64,000 bases of DNA from Planobispora longispora (GTDB lineage Bacteria; Actinomycetota; Actinomycetes; Streptosporangiales; Streptosporangiaceae), in NCBI RefSeq assembly GCF_016863135.1, contig NZ_BOOH01000028.1, forward strand, positions 1 through 64,000. The letters run 5' to 3'. Below the pieces are notes generated by a model. The model did no database searches. It was not told the DNA's origin and saw nothing but the letters and a program-made list of their open reading frames with translations. Shown piece after piece: positions 7,911 to 16,968 of this stretch (position 1 is its first letter; every line of letters starts with the position of its first letter). A program made the position numbers and the translations under genes.

Positions 7911-8822
7911 ATGACGGAACACCTCGACCTGCCCGCCCCGCAGGTGCGCGAGCGCATCGCCCGGGGCGCCTCGGGCTGGCTGGTCCTCTCCCTGTCCGTC
8001 CTGGTGATCCTCCTCAGCGTCGTGACCTTCATCGTCGGCGTGCAGCAGGAGGAATTCGCAGTCGTTGCGAGCGTCGTCGGCCTCAGCCTCCTGTTCGGGC
8101 TGGCCGCTCTGATCGCCCTGGCCGGCCTCACCCCCGTCGCACCCGGCGAAGCCCGCGTCCTTCAGCTCCTCGGCCGCTACACCGGAACCGTGCGCACCGA
8201 CGGACTGCGCTGGGTCAACCCGTTCACCGCCAGGCGCAAGGTCTCCACCCGCATCCGCAACCACGAGACCGACGTGCTCAAGGTCAATGACGCCGACGGC
8301 AACCCCATCGAGATCGCCGCCGTCGTCGTCTGGCACGTCGAGGACACCGCCCGCGCCGTCTTCGAGGTCGACGACTTCATCGAGTTCGTCGCCATCCAGA
8401 CCGAGACCGCCGTACGGCACATCGCCAACAGCTACGCCTACGACTCCCACGACACCGCCCAGATGTCCCTGCGCGACAACGCCGACGAGATCACCGCCCG
8501 GCTGTCGGAAGAGATCGGCGTGCGTGTCGCCGCCGCAGGAGTGAAGATCATCGAATCCCGGCTGACCCGTCTCGCCTACTCGCCCGAGATCGCCCACGCG
8601 ATGCTCCGCAGGCAACAGGCCAACGCCATCGTCGCGGCCCGTACCCGCATCGTCGAAGGCGCGGTCGGCATGGTGGAAATGGCGCTGGTCCGCCTCGCCG
8701 AGAACGACGTCGTCGACCTCGACGAGGAACGCAAGGCCGCGATGGTCAGCAACCTGCTGGTGGTTCTGTGCGGCGACCGGGACGCCCAGCCCGTGGTCAA
8801 CACAGGCACCCTCTACTCCTAG
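7911..8822 (+). CDS. SPFH/Band 7 domain membrane protein
   Basis: 303 aa. Two N-terminal membrane segments (about 24-43 and 48-69) are followed by an SPFH/prohibitin-type domain (about 80-230, including [27 protein letters not shown] and [19 protein letters not shown]). A helical C-terminal oligomerisation region follows (about 230-300). Such proteins form large membrane-bound scaffolds that organise membrane microdomains. AAGGAG upstream supports the ATG at 7911. It is the first gene of a tight operon with an RHH protein and a GPP34 protein. Confidence 0.88.
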   Translation: MTEHLDLPAPQVRERIARGASGWLVLSLSVLVILLSVVTFIVGVQQEEFAVVASVVGLSLLFGLAALIALAGLTPVAPGEARVLQLLGRYTGTVRTDGLRWVNPFTARRKVSTRIRNHETDVLKVNDADGNPIEIAAVVVWHVEDTARAVFEVDDFIEFVAIQTETAVRHIANSYAYDSHDTAQMSLRDNADEITARLSEEIGVRVAAAGVKIIESRLTRLAYSPEIAHAMLRRQQANAIVAARTRIVEGAVGMVEMALVRLAENDVVDLDEERKAAMVSNLLVVLCGDRDAQPVVNTGTLYS

Positions 8823-8826
8823 ACCC

Positions 8827-9042
8827 ATGGCCGCCGAACGGAAGAAGCTCCTCCTCCGGCTCGACCCCGCCGTGCACGACGCGCTCGCACGCTGGGCCGG
8901 CGACGAACTGCGCAGCACGAACGCCCAGATCGAGTACCTCCTGCGCAAGGCGCTCGCCGACGCCGGCCGCCTCCCCGGGGGACTCGGCCGGATCCGCGGA
9001 CCCGGCAGGCCCCCCGCCGTACCCGACCCGGAAGAAGAATGA
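8827..9042 (+). CDS. Ribbon-helix-helix (Arc/MetJ-type) DNA-binding protein
   Basis: 71 aa. Residues 3-45 form an RHH domain: the strand KKLLLRLDPAVHDAL, then helices with the T-N-A-Q-I-E-Y-L-L-R-K-A-L signature. The C-terminal 25 residues are a Pro/Gly-rich tail ending in acidic residues. RHH proteins bind palindromic operators as dimers and are often autoregulators or antitoxins. It starts 4 bp after the SPFH stop and 1 bp before the GPP34 start, so it is an integral operon member and a good candidate for binding the upstream 16-bp palindrome. No recognised toxin is adjacent. Confidence 0.82.
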   Translation: MAAERKKLLLRLDPAVHDALARWAGDELRSTNAQIEYLLRKALADAGRLPGGLGRIRGPGRPPAVPDPEEE

Positions 9043-9043
9043 C

Positions 9044-9664
9044 GTGGAAGTGCCCGACAGCCTCCCCCAGCGCATCTTCCTGCTGGCCTACAACCCGGAC
9101 AAGGGCAGGGTCGGCGTGGACACCAACCTCGGCGCCATGCTCCGCGCCGCGGCCCTCGCCGACCTCTACCTGGGCGGCCACCTCACCGACGAACGCGGCC
9201 GCGTCGCCATCGGCGTCCGGCCCTCCCGCCGCGATCCCGTCCTCGACGCGCTCCTCGAAGAGATCGCCGGCTCCAGGCCGCGCACATGGCAGTCCTGGAT
9301 CGACCGCCGGCAGCGCGCCGCACGCAGCGCGGTACGCCGGCAGCTCGGTGATCGCGGCTGGGTCCGCCTCCAACCCCGCCGGATCCTCGGGCTGTTCCCC
9401 ACGACCAAGGTGACCATCCGCGACCCCCGCGTCCGCAAGGAACTCCTCGGCCGGGTCAGCGCCGCCCTGAAGAAACCCGTCGGCAGGGTCGACCCCGCCG
9501 ACGCCGCACTCGTGGCCATCGTCGCCGCGGGCGACCTCACGCTCGTCCTCGACCGTAAGACCAGACGCGCCAACAAACGGCGCATCCAGGAACTCACCGA
9601 GCTCAGCGGACCGGTCGGCCCCGCCCTGCGCAAATCGATCCAGGCGGCCGCCGCTGCCGGTTAG
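9044..9664 (+). CDS. GPP34 (GOLPH3/Vps74-like) family protein
   Basis: 206 aa, matching the all-helical GPP34 fold. The N-terminus is LPQRIFLLAYNPDKGRVG; next come LGAMLRAAALADLYLGGHL and the middle WIDRRQRAARSAV / LGDRGWVRLQPRRILGLFPTTKV. The eukaryotic relatives bind phosphatidylinositol 4-phosphate on Golgi membranes; bacterial, mostly actinobacterial, homologues have no settled function. The start is GTG 9044, one base after the RHH stop (GTG 9050 is an alternative). Together with the SPFH gene, this suggests a membrane-associated complex. Confidence 0.82.
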   Translation: MEVPDSLPQRIFLLAYNPDKGRVGVDTNLGAMLRAAALADLYLGGHLTDERGRVAIGVRPSRRDPVLDALLEEIAGSRPRTWQSWIDRRQRAARSAVRRQLGDRGWVRLQPRRILGLFPTTKVTIRDPRVRKELLGRVSAALKKPVGRVDPADAALVAIVAAGDLTLVLDRKTRRANKRRIQELTELSGPVGPALRKSIQAAAAAG

Positions 9665-9689
9665 TCGTCACCGGGAGGAGGGGAGCGAC

Positions 9690-9752
9690 ATGACTGACAG
9701 GCTCGACATCGACTGCGTCGCCGAGGCGGAGACCTCCTGCGAGCTCGATTGA
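9690..9752 (+). CDS. Possible 20-aa peptide with two cysteines
   Basis: ATG 9690 with a strong GGAGGAGGGGAG upstream encodes MTDRLDIDCVAEAETSCELD. It is acidic, with Cys9 and Cys17. I do not recognise a family. It could be a small peptide, the remnant of a gene or a chance frame. It lies 25 bp after the GPP34 stop. Confidence 0.3.
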   Translation: MTDRLDIDCVAEAETSCELD

Positions 9753-9943
9753 GCCGTGCCGTGGCAGGCGACGCGCCGGCATCGGAGACCGATCGGAACG
9801 CCTCTGCCTGCAGATACAGCGGTTATGCCGACGAGGCGAGTGGGTAGGAATCATCTGGCCCGGAGTTCGGCCAGTACGGCTGTAGCGGGGCATCACCCAC
9901 CACGACCGTTCCGCACCGATCAAGAGCGTGAGTGGAGGACCCG

Positions 9944-11203
9944 ATGGCTTCCATACCTATACCTGTCGACGAGGCCGAACGTGTGGCGGAGCTGGCCACT
10001 CTGCAGTCTCTGACCACCGTTCCCGAACCCGACTTCAACGCCGTCGCCCGACTGGCCGCGACCGTCTGCCAGACACCGCTCGCGCTGGTCACCCTCATCG
10101 ACGGCGAAGGTCAGGACTACAAGGGGCGCGTCGGCGTCACCGCGACCCGCGGCGGCCGGGAGGCGACGGCGTGCTCGTACGTCATCTGCAGTCGCGAGGT
10201 GCTGGAGATACCCGACGCACTGGCCGATGAGCGTTTCCTCGAGAACCCGTGGGTGACCGGTGAGCCGTACGTGCGCTTCTACTGCGGCGCGCCGATCGTC
10301 ACCAGCCACGACCACGCCCTGGGCGCGGTGTGCGTGATGGACCACACGCCGGGCCGCCTGACCGGGGACCAGCACGAGGCGCTGACCACGCTGGCCGCCG
10401 CCACCGCCGGCCTGATGGAGGCCCGCTACTACACCCAGCGCGCCGACGAGATCATCACCCGGCTGAAGGAGACGGAGGAGCTGAAGAACCAGTTCCTGAG
10501 CACCGTCAACCACGAGCTGCGCACCCCGCTGACCTCGATCTCCAGTTACCTGCAGCTGATCCAGGACGACGAGCTGGACGAGGTGACCGAGCAGAAGTTC
10601 CTGCGGGTGATCGAACGCAACAGTCAACGCATCCTGACGCTGATCGACGACCTGCTGCTGGTGGCCAGTCTCAACGCCCGCACGGTCACCCACCGCCCGA
10701 GTGAGGTGGATCTGGCCGAGCTGGTCAGGCGCGCGGTGGAGAAGGTCATGCCCGCCGCCCGCGAATGCCACCTGATCGTGGCCGTGCACGCGCCCGCCTC
10801 GCTGAGGGTGTGGGCCGACGCCGCCGGGCTGGAGCACGCGCTGGCCCAGGTTCTGGACAACGCCATCAAGTTCACCGCGCCCGGCGGGAGCGTCGTGGTC
10901 ATCGTCGAGGGCGGACCGGTCCCGACGATCGAGGTGCGCGACACCGGGATCGGCATCGCCCCGGCGGAGCTGGAGCACGTGCTGGAGGACTTCTACCGCG
11001 GCAGCCAGGCGGAGGAGCGGGCGATCGGCGGCACCGGCGTGGGGCTGTCCATCACCAACAAGATCGTCCAGTTGCACAGCGGACAGGTGCACATCGACAG
11101 CCGGCCCGGCCACGGCACCCGGGTGCGCATCAGCCTGCCCGGCACGGCCGGCGACGCGCCGCCGGAGCTCACCCGGCGGAACGGCCGGGCCGCGCGCCGC
11201 TAG
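9944..11203 (+). CDS. GAF-domain sensor histidine kinase
   Basis: 419 aa, soluble. A GAF domain covers about 20-165. A linker helix leads to the HisKA box (STVNHELRTPLTS, about 185-198). The HATPase_c domain has the N-box DNAIKF, the D-box DTGIGI and the glycine-rich GGTGVGLSI. It should autophosphorylate on the His of NHELRTP in response to a small molecule or redox cue. No response regulator is adjacent, so it is an orphan. GTGGAGGA at 9932-9939 acts as the Shine-Dalgarno for ATG 9944. It converges with the degenerate kinase gene; the 3' ends overlap by 4 bp. Confidence 0.9.
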   Translation: MASIPIPVDEAERVAELATLQSLTTVPEPDFNAVARLAATVCQTPLALVTLIDGEGQDYKGRVGVTATRGGREATACSYVICSREVLEIPDALADERFLENPWVTGEPYVRFYCGAPIVTSHDHALGAVCVMDHTPGRLTGDQHEALTTLAAATAGLMEARYYTQRADEIITRLKETEELKNQFLSTVNHELRTPLTSISSYLQLIQDDELDEVTEQKFLRVIERNSQRILTLIDDLLLVASLNARTVTHRPSEVDLAELVRRAVEKVMPAARECHLIVAVHAPASLRVWADAAGLEHALAQVLDNAIKFTAPGGSVVVIVEGGPVPTIEVRDTGIGIAPAELEHVLEDFYRGSQAEERAIGGTGVGLSITNKIVQLHSGQVHIDSRPGHGTRVRISLPGTAGDAPPELTRRNGRAARR

Positions 11204-11865
11204 GGTCCGCATCGAAGTCCTCGACCCGGCGGGCGGGCGGTCACGGCGGGGGCGTCGCCGGTCAGGGCCGCCAGTAGCTGCCGGGCGGTGGGTCTGGCCT
11301 GGGGCTGCTTGGCCAGTGCGGCGGCGACCAGGTCGCGGAGCGTGGCGGGGAGCGCGCCCAGGCCGGGGTCGACCGAGAGCACCAGGTGCATGAGGCAGCC
11401 CGCGCTCCCCGCCCGGAACGGGTCCTCTCCGGTCGCGGCGAAGACCATGACGCACCCCCAGCCGAACACGTCCGCCGGGATCCCGGCCCTCCGGCCGGTG
11501 AACACCTCCGGCGGCATGTAGGTCCGGACGTCCGTCGCCGGCCCGGCCGCGGTCACGGCCGTCTCCAGCGTCCGGGCCGTGCCCGGCCCGACCACCCGCG
11601 GGCCGTCCGGGCCGAGCAGCACGTTGTCCGGTTTCACGCCCCGGTGGGCCACGCCGGCGTCGTGGACCTCGGCCAGCGCCGCGGCGATCGCCGTGCCCAG
11701 CCGGAGCAGCTCGTCGCCGGTGACCACGCGGCCGCCCGCGACGGCCGCGCGCAGGCTCACCTCACGCGCGCCGAGGGGGGACGGCCCGGAACCGCCGACG
11801 CCTCCCGCATCCGGGTGGTCCGTCCCCGGTCGTCGCGAGTCATCGCCGATCGCTCCCGCCGCCAT
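11200..11865 (-). CDS. Degenerate Ser/Thr protein kinase fragment (pseudokinase)
   Basis: 221 aa resembling only the C-lobe of an actinobacterial Ser/Thr kinase. The N-lobe with the Gly-rich loop and ATP-binding Lys is absent. The catalytic loop reads HRGVKPDN where HRDxKPxN is expected. The metal-binding DFG is replaced by GPG (VVGPGTAR). The activation and APE regions are recognisable (TYMPPEVFTG). It cannot be a normal kinase: either a pseudokinase with a binding role or a decaying gene. ATG 11865 has AGGGGGAC upstream; the frame is open further upstream to 11976 without kinase similarity. Confidence 0.7.
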   Translation of the reverse strand: MAAGAIGDDSRRPGTDHPDAGGVGGSGPSPLGAREVSLRAAVAGGRVVTGDELLRLGTAIAAALAEVHDAGVAHRGVKPDNVLLGPDGPRVVGPGTARTLETAVTAAGPATDVRTYMPPEVFTGRRAGIPADVFGWGCVMVFAATGEDPFRAGSAGCLMHLVLSVDPGLGALPATLRDLVAAALAKQPQARPTARQLLAALTGDAPAVTARPPGRGLRCGP

Positions 11866-12157
11866 GCCGTCCCCCTGCCGTCCCCGACTTCTTCCGCAGC
11901 ATTGGATGCGCGGGGCGGCGGGGAAGTTGCGGGTGAGGGGGGACGCGATGCACGGCGGAAGGACGGTACGGTGCAACCCTGGTGAGAGGCCGGTGAGGAC
12001 GGTGGGGAAACCGGGAACTCATGGCGTGGACAGCGCGTTGAGGATATCGGCGGTAGCCGTACGGCCACGCACACGAAAATATAGATATAGGCACGATACG
12101 GCCGTGTGACAACCGATCTAATACGCTGATCGTGTAGGTCGCAGCGTGGAGGCAGCG

Positions 12158-12940
12158 ATGGAAAGCAAGAACCCCGTATTCAACCGGATGCCCCAGGGCC
12201 AGCAGCCCGGGGGCTATCCGACCCCGACCCCTGAGCAGCTTCAGGGCATGTACGACAGCCCGTCGTACGCACCGCCCGCGCAGCGGCCCATGACGATCGA
12301 CGACGTGGTCGTGCGCGGTTTCATGACCCTGGGCACCCTGGTCGTCTCGGCCGCCGTGGCCTGGACCCTCAACCTGGGCTACGGCGCGGCGATCGCCGGC
12401 GTGCTCGTCGGGCTGGTCCTCGCCCTGATCATCACGTTCAAGCAGAGCACCAACCCGGCCCTGATCCTCGGCTACTCGGTCGCCTACGGCGTCGCCGTCG
12501 GTGTGATCAGCCACCAGTTCAACAACTTCTACGACGGCATCGTCTTCCAGGCGGTGCTGGGCACGGCACTCGCCTTCGGGGCGATGCTCACGGTCTACTC
12601 GCTCCGGATCATCCGGGTCACGCCGAAGTTCACCAAGTTCGTCGTGGGGGCGGGTCTCGCCCTGATGGGCGCCCTGCTCGTCAACATGCTCGTGAGCTTC
12701 TTCGTCCCCGGGGGCCTCGGCCTCCGCGACGGCAGCCCGCTGGCCATCGCGGTCAGCGTCATCGCGATCCTCGTCGGCTGCTTCTTCCTGCTCCTCGACT
12801 TCGACCAGGTCGAGCAGGGCGTGAAGTACGGCGCCCCGGCGAAGTACTCCTGGCTGATGGCCTTCGGCCTGACCATGACCCTGGTCTGGATCTACCTGGA
12901 GGTCCTGCGCCTGCTGAGCTACTTCTCGGGCGACGACTGA
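12158..12940 (+). CDS. Bax inhibitor-1/YccA family membrane protein
   Basis: 260 aa. A cytoplasmic Pro/Gln-rich N-terminus (1-50) precedes about seven membrane helices from residue 55 on, with the family's T-x-D-D-V start (MTIDDVVVRG). The late acidic F-D-Q-V-E-Q-G-V and the final L-R-L-L-S-Y-F are typical of actinobacterial members. BI-1 proteins are pH-sensitive calcium leak channels in the studied cases; the bacterial role is unclear. GGAGG upstream fits ATG 12158. A strong terminator follows. Confidence 0.88.
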   Translation: MESKNPVFNRMPQGQQPGGYPTPTPEQLQGMYDSPSYAPPAQRPMTIDDVVVRGFMTLGTLVVSAAVAWTLNLGYGAAIAGVLVGLVLALIITFKQSTNPALILGYSVAYGVAVGVISHQFNNFYDGIVFQAVLGTALAFGAMLTVYSLRIIRVTPKFTKFVVGAGLALMGALLVNMLVSFFVPGGLGLRDGSPLAIAVSVIAILVGCFFLLLDFDQVEQGVKYGAPAKYSWLMAFGLTMTLVWIYLEVLRLLSYFSGDD

Positions 12941-12993
12941 TCGAAGGCCGGCCGCGCCGGATGATCTGAGGCCGGCAGCCGCCTACCCGTGAA

Positions 12994-13028
12994 GAACCCC
13001 GTCGGAGCAGCTCCGACGGGGTTCTTTT
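12994..13028 (+). terminator. Rho-independent terminator after the BI-1 gene
   Basis: Perfect 14-bp stem (12994-13007 with 13011-13024), 3-nt loop, followed by TTTT at 13025-13028. Confidence 0.92.
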
Positions 13029-13167
13029 ATGCGGTGAAGCCGGGGCATCCGTGAACGAAACGCAACCGAAGGCAACCGAAGCGTGACAGGAGCGTGTCGT
13101 CGGGTCTTGCCATCTGCGGTTCCGTGATGCACTGTCAATCCAAGGAGCCCTATCCGTGGAGGTGCCC

Positions 13168-13392
13168 ATGTCGTTGAACCACTCACCGGAGACGCAGAGC
13201 AAACTGATCGCAAGGGTCCCGACTATCACGGGACGCGCACTCCCAGAGTGGTTTCAAGCTATCGACAACGGTCCGTCGTTCCTCCGCTGCGATGAGCGTG
13301 CCAACTGGCTCGCGGACGAGCACGGGCTGACCCACGGCTACGCCGCCGCCATCGTGCACGAGCACGAGCGGCAGCGCCGCCACCACCTGTAG
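13168..13392 (+). CDS. DUF4287-type small protein
   Basis: 74 aa. Contains the ALPEWFQAID segment and the H-G-x-x-x-G-Y-A-A-A-I-V-H-E stretch typical of DUF4287 proteins, often annotated as DUF4287 or as related to DUF5655. GTGGAGG (13156-13162) is the ribosome binding site for ATG 13168. It is single standing; the function is unknown. Confidence 0.7.
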   Translation: MSLNHSPETQSKLIARVPTITGRALPEWFQAIDNGPSFLRCDERANWLADEHGLTHGYAAAIVHEHERQRRHHL

Positions 13393-13640
13393 CAGCCGCC
13401 TTCTCTCCGAGGGCCCGTGCCGCCACCGGGTGGTGCGGGCTCTCGCGCATTCCGGGCCCTTCGCGCGACCCGGCGGCGCCGTCCGCACGCGGGTCCTCTC
13501 GTGGGTCCTCACGGGTTCTCGCGGGCTCCCGCCGGGCTCTGCGGGCCCTGCGCGCACCTTCCGAGGCGCGCCCCGAGGATGCGGCTCTCCCGCGTCACCC
13601 GGTGGTGCGCCCTCTCGCCTGTCCGAGGATGATGGGGATC

Positions 13641-14051
13641 ATGGATCTCGACAAGGCATGCGAATTCCTCCGCTCCAACCACCGCGCGGTCATGCTGACC
13701 TGGCACGTCGACGGGAGACCCCAGCTCTCCCCGGTCACCGTGGGGATCGACGCCCAGGGACGCGCGATCATCAGCACCCGGGAGACCTCGGTGAAGGTCC
13801 GCAACCTCCGCCGGGACTCCCGGGTGGCGCTCTGCGTGACCACGGACGCCTTCTTCGGCCAGTGGATCCAGATCGAGGGGACGGCGGAGATCGTTTCGCT
13901 GCCGGAGGCGATGGACCTCCTGGTGAGCTACTACCGCGACATCTCCGGTGAGCACCCCGACTGGGACGACTACCGGGCGGCCATGGAACGGGACCGGCGG
14001 GTGATCGTGCGTTTCGACATCACCCGGGCCGGTCCCGACGTCCACGGCTGA
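13641..14051 (+). CDS. PPOX-class F420-dependent or flavin-dependent oxidoreductase
   Basis: 136 aa split-barrel protein. Features are FLRSNHRAVMLTWHVDGRPQLSPV at the start, the central STRETSVKVRNLRRDSRVALCV and IQIEGTAEIV. These match the Streptosporangiales/Streptomyces PPOX-class proteins that use F420 or FMN. The start is ambiguous: ATG 13641 begins the family's usual M-D-L-D and has GGGG 5 bp before; ATGs at 13629 and 13632 are in frame. The preceding 250 bp are low-complexity GC-rich DNA without a gene. Confidence 0.8.
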   Translation: MDLDKACEFLRSNHRAVMLTWHVDGRPQLSPVTVGIDAQGRAIISTRETSVKVRNLRRDSRVALCVTTDAFFGQWIQIEGTAEIVSLPEAMDLLVSYYRDISGEHPDWDDYRAAMERDRRVIVRFDITRAGPDVHG

Positions 14052-14059
14052 GGGAAGGA

Positions 14060-15277
14060 CTAGCCCAGGCGCTCCAGGACCATGGCCATGCCCTGGCCGC
14101 CGCCCACGCACATGGTCTCCAGGCCGATCGACTTGTCGTGGAACCGGAGGCTGTTGATCAGCGTGGAGGTGATCCGGGCGCCGGTCATGCCGAACGGGTG
14201 CCCCACCGCGATGGCGCCGCCGTTGACGTTGAGCCGGTCGAGGTCGATGCCCAGGTCCTTGTAGGACGGGATGACCTGGGCGGCGAAGGCCTCGTTGATC
14301 TCGACGAGGTCCACGTCGCCGATGGACATGCCGGCCCGCGCCAGGGCCTGCTTGCTGGCCTCGACCGGGCCCAGCCCCATGATCTCGGGGGACAGGCCGG
14401 TCACACCGGTGGAGACGATCCGGGCCAGCGGGGTGATGCCCAGCTCGGCGGCCTTGGTGTCGCTCATCACGATGACCGCGGCGGCGCCGTCATTCAGCGG
14501 GCAGCAGTTGCCCGCGGTGACCGTGCCGTCGGGGCGGAAGACCGGCTTGAGCTGGGAGACGGCCTCGTAGGTGGTGCCGGCGCGGGGGCCGTCGTCCTTG
14601 CTGACCACGGTCCCGTCCGGCAGGGTCACCGGGGTGATGTCCTGCTCCCAGAAGCCGTTGGAGAGGGCCTTCTCGGCCAGGTTCTGGGAGCGGACGCCGA
14701 ACTCGTCCTGCTCCTGGCGGGAGACGCCCTTGATCCCGGCGAGGTTCTCCGCGGTCTGGCCCATCGCGATGTAGATGTCGGGCAGCGCGCCGTCCTCGCG
14801 GGGGTCGCGCCAGGTCTGGCCGCCCTCGGCGGCCTTGGCCGTACGGCCCTGCGCCTCGGCGAACAGCGGGTTCTGCGTGTCGGGCAGCGAGTCGGAGTTG
14901 CCCTTGACGAAGCGGGAGACGACCTCCACGCCCGCCGAGACGAACACGTCGCCCTCGCCGGCCTTGATCGCGTGGAACGCCATCCGGGTGGTCTGCAGCG
15001 AGGACGAGCAGTAGCGGGTGACGGTGGTGCCCGGCACGGTGTCGAGCCCCAGCAGGGTGGAGACCACGCGGGCCATGTTGAAGCCCTGCTCGCCGCCGGG
15101 CAGGCCGCAGCCCAGCATCACGTCGTCGATGGTGTTCGGGTCGAGCTGGGGGACCTTGGCCAGCGCGGCCTTGATCATCTGTACGGTCAGGTCGTCGGGA
15201 CGGATGTCCTTGAGTGACCCCTTGAAGGCGCGTCCGATGGGCGAGCGCGCGGTCGCGACGATGACTGCCTCGGGCAT
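14060..15277 (-). CDS. Acetyl-CoA C-acyltransferase (thiolase)
   Basis: 405 aa. Condenses or cleaves acyl-CoA. The nucleophilic Cys is in TRYCSSSLQ (about residue 86). The NEAFA motif and the His-bearing GGAIAVGHPFGMTGAR are present. The C-terminal Cys motif reads CVGGGQGMA instead of the usual CxGGGMGxA. Its length and active-site blocks are normal. The start is ATG 15277 with AGGAGAGC before it; an in-frame ATG at 15295 lies upstream. No beta-oxidation partner is adjacent, so fatty-acid degradation or another acyl-CoA pathway is possible. Confidence 0.9.
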   Translation of the reverse strand: MPEAVIVATARSPIGRAFKGSLKDIRPDDLTVQMIKAALAKVPQLDPNTIDDVMLGCGLPGGEQGFNMARVVSTLLGLDTVPGTTVTRYCSSSLQTTRMAFHAIKAGEGDVFVSAGVEVVSRFVKGNSDSLPDTQNPLFAEAQGRTAKAAEGGQTWRDPREDGALPDIYIAMGQTAENLAGIKGVSRQEQDEFGVRSQNLAEKALSNGFWEQDITPVTLPDGTVVSKDDGPRAGTTYEAVSQLKPVFRPDGTVTAGNCCPLNDGAAAVIVMSDTKAAELGITPLARIVSTGVTGLSPEIMGLGPVEASKQALARAGMSIGDVDLVEINEAFAAQVIPSYKDLGIDLDRLNVNGGAIAVGHPFGMTGARITSTLINSLRFHDKSIGLETMCVGGGQGMAMVLERLG

Positions 15278-15529
15278 GTGCTCTCCTGTGGTCATGGCAA
15301 CGCTGACGCGTCGCGGCTCGGGGGTGAGAGCCGGCTCCCGCCCTCGCCGCGCCCGCAGCGCGGCTGCGGGCGTGCCTCGGACGGTGTGCCGGAGCCCCCT
15401 CGCGGGTCTGTTCGCTAATCGCTCCTTCTGCGGAGATTACCCTTCGGTAGTCCGCCCATCATGACCCGGGGGTGGAAGAAACAGAACTTTGTTACGTGAT
15501 GCCAAAGGGGTGCGTTGTTCGGAGGTCAT

Positions 15530-15577
15530 CCGTACAATGCCGACGCGTCCGCGGCTGGGCCGGAGGTCATCCGTACA
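15530..15577. repeat. 17-bp direct repeat, one copy holding the stop of the lipoprotein gene
   Basis: CGGAGGTCATCCGTACA occurs at 15530-15546 and again at 15561-15577. In the second copy TCA at 15567-15569 is the stop codon of the reverse-strand lipoprotein gene. Confidence 0.85.
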
Positions 15578-16916
15578 TGCCCGGTGAGGTGACGGTGGCG
15601 TCGTTGACCGCGTGCAGGCCGCCCTTCTCGTCGCGCCAGACCCGCCAGCCGCCCTGGCTGCCGGTGAACCAGCCGGGCGGGGGGCCGGCGTTCGCCGTGC
15701 GCTTGCCGGTGGCCAGGTCGAACTCGCACAGCGAGGCCACCGAGTAGAACCCGGGGTGCTGTCCCTTGAGGGGGAGCGGCTTGGGATCGGTGACGCAGAA
15801 GGACCAGCCCTTCGGCTCCCTGTCCTCCAGGCTCTTGCCGGTGGCCAGGTCGAAAGCGGTCCCGGGCTTGCCGTGGCGGAGGAAGCCGATCTTGTCCATC
15901 CGGGAGGGGAAGGCCAGCCACCAGCCCGAGGCGGGGACCTGGCTCGCCGGGATCTGGCCGAGGACCCGGCCGCTCTCGGCGTCCAGCCGGGCGAACCCGC
16001 CGTACTGGCCCCGCTGGTCGACGGGGCGGACCACCGGGACGTAGCCGGGGTTGCCGCTGGGGTAGACGCGCACCACCGAGGGGCGCATCCAGTTGACCCC
16101 GCCGTCGGAGAGCCGCACGGAGAAGAGCCCGAAGGTGGAGACCTTCTTGGTCCGGGGATTGGTGTAGGGGGCGACGTAGCCGACGAGGTCCTCGGAGGTC
16201 GCGCCGAAGGACCAGCCGCCCGACAGGTCCACTCCGGCGCCGAGCGCCCGCTCGATCGGCTGCCGCCACAGGGGCTTGCCGGTCCGCAGGTCGTAGGCCT
16301 CCAGGACGGGGTTGCGGGCCATGCGCAGGAACACCGCGCGGGTGGCGTCGGCCCACTCGACCTCGGCGATCCCGGGGATCTTCCACGCCGGCGCGCCGGT
16401 GGCCGGGTCGAGCACGACGACCCGGGCCGCCGAGAGCGCGGTGTGCTCCGGCACGCAGACGAACGGCCCGCACTGCTGCGGGCCGAAGGTCGAGTGCACC
16501 GGGCGGGCCCACTTCGGGGCCCCGGTCCGCACGTCGCGGCCGACGAGCCGGGCGTTCCAGCGGCCCTTGCGGAACGGGTCGAGGGTCACCGCCACGGCAT
16601 GGCCCTTGCCGGTCTCGACGATCGCGGGGGGCGGCACGCCCATCCCCGGCAGACGGCCCGCCATGGTCGTGGGAGAGGACCACAGCCGCTTGCCCGAGGC
16701 GAGGTCGAGGGCGACGTTCTCCAGTGTCCCGTCGGGCTTCATGGTCGTCGCCATGACGACGCCCCCGGCGACGACCGTGCGGCTCACCGTGTTCAGTCCG
16801 GTGTCGTGCCAGGTGGGGTACTCCTGCGTGGCCGCTTCACTGCCGGAGCAGCCGGCCAGGGACAGGGCGCAGGCGAGCGCCAGAGCCGGTTTCGCATGAG
16901 GCCGGATCACGGTCAT
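15567..16916 (-). CDS. PQQ-like beta-propeller lipoprotein
   Basis: 449 aa. The lipoprotein signal peptide ends in the lipobox S-L-A-G-C, placing it outside the membrane. Repeated blade motifs follow, for example LDLASGKRLWSS, VLDPATGAPAWKIPG, LRTGKPLWRQPI and FDLATGKS. These fit a PQQ-like/WD40-like propeller. Such proteins usually bind partners at the cell surface; no catalytic site is visible. TTTGGAG before ATG 16916 is the ribosome binding site. The upstream reverse-strand SGNH hydrolase gene is 52 bp away and may be cotranscribed. Confidence 0.82.
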   Translation of the reverse strand: MTVIRPHAKPALALACALSLAGCSGSEAATQEYPTWHDTGLNTVSRTVVAGGVVMATTMKPDGTLENVALDLASGKRLWSSPTTMAGRLPGMGVPPPAIVETGKGHAVAVTLDPFRKGRWNARLVGRDVRTGAPKWARPVHSTFGPQQCGPFVCVPEHTALSAARVVVLDPATGAPAWKIPGIAEVEWADATRAVFLRMARNPVLEAYDLRTGKPLWRQPIERALGAGVDLSGGWSFGATSEDLVGYVAPYTNPRTKKVSTFGLFSVRLSDGGVNWMRPSVVRVYPSGNPGYVPVVRPVDQRGQYGGFARLDAESGRVLGQIPASQVPASGWWLAFPSRMDKIGFLRHGKPGTAFDLATGKSLEDREPKGWSFCVTDPKPLPLKGQHPGFYSVASLCEFDLATGKRTANAGPPPGWFTGSQGGWRVWRDEKGGLHAVNDATVTSPGMYG

Positions 16917-16968
16917 TCCACTCCAAAGAGGCGAGGCGTGACGGCATCGCCGCGGAGCGTGACCGAGC

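Noticed and set aside
8827-9664. RHH protein plus GPP34 as a toxin-antitoxin pair
   Set aside because: GPP34 has no toxin-like features and the operon includes SPFH; the RHH protein is better seen as an operon regulator.
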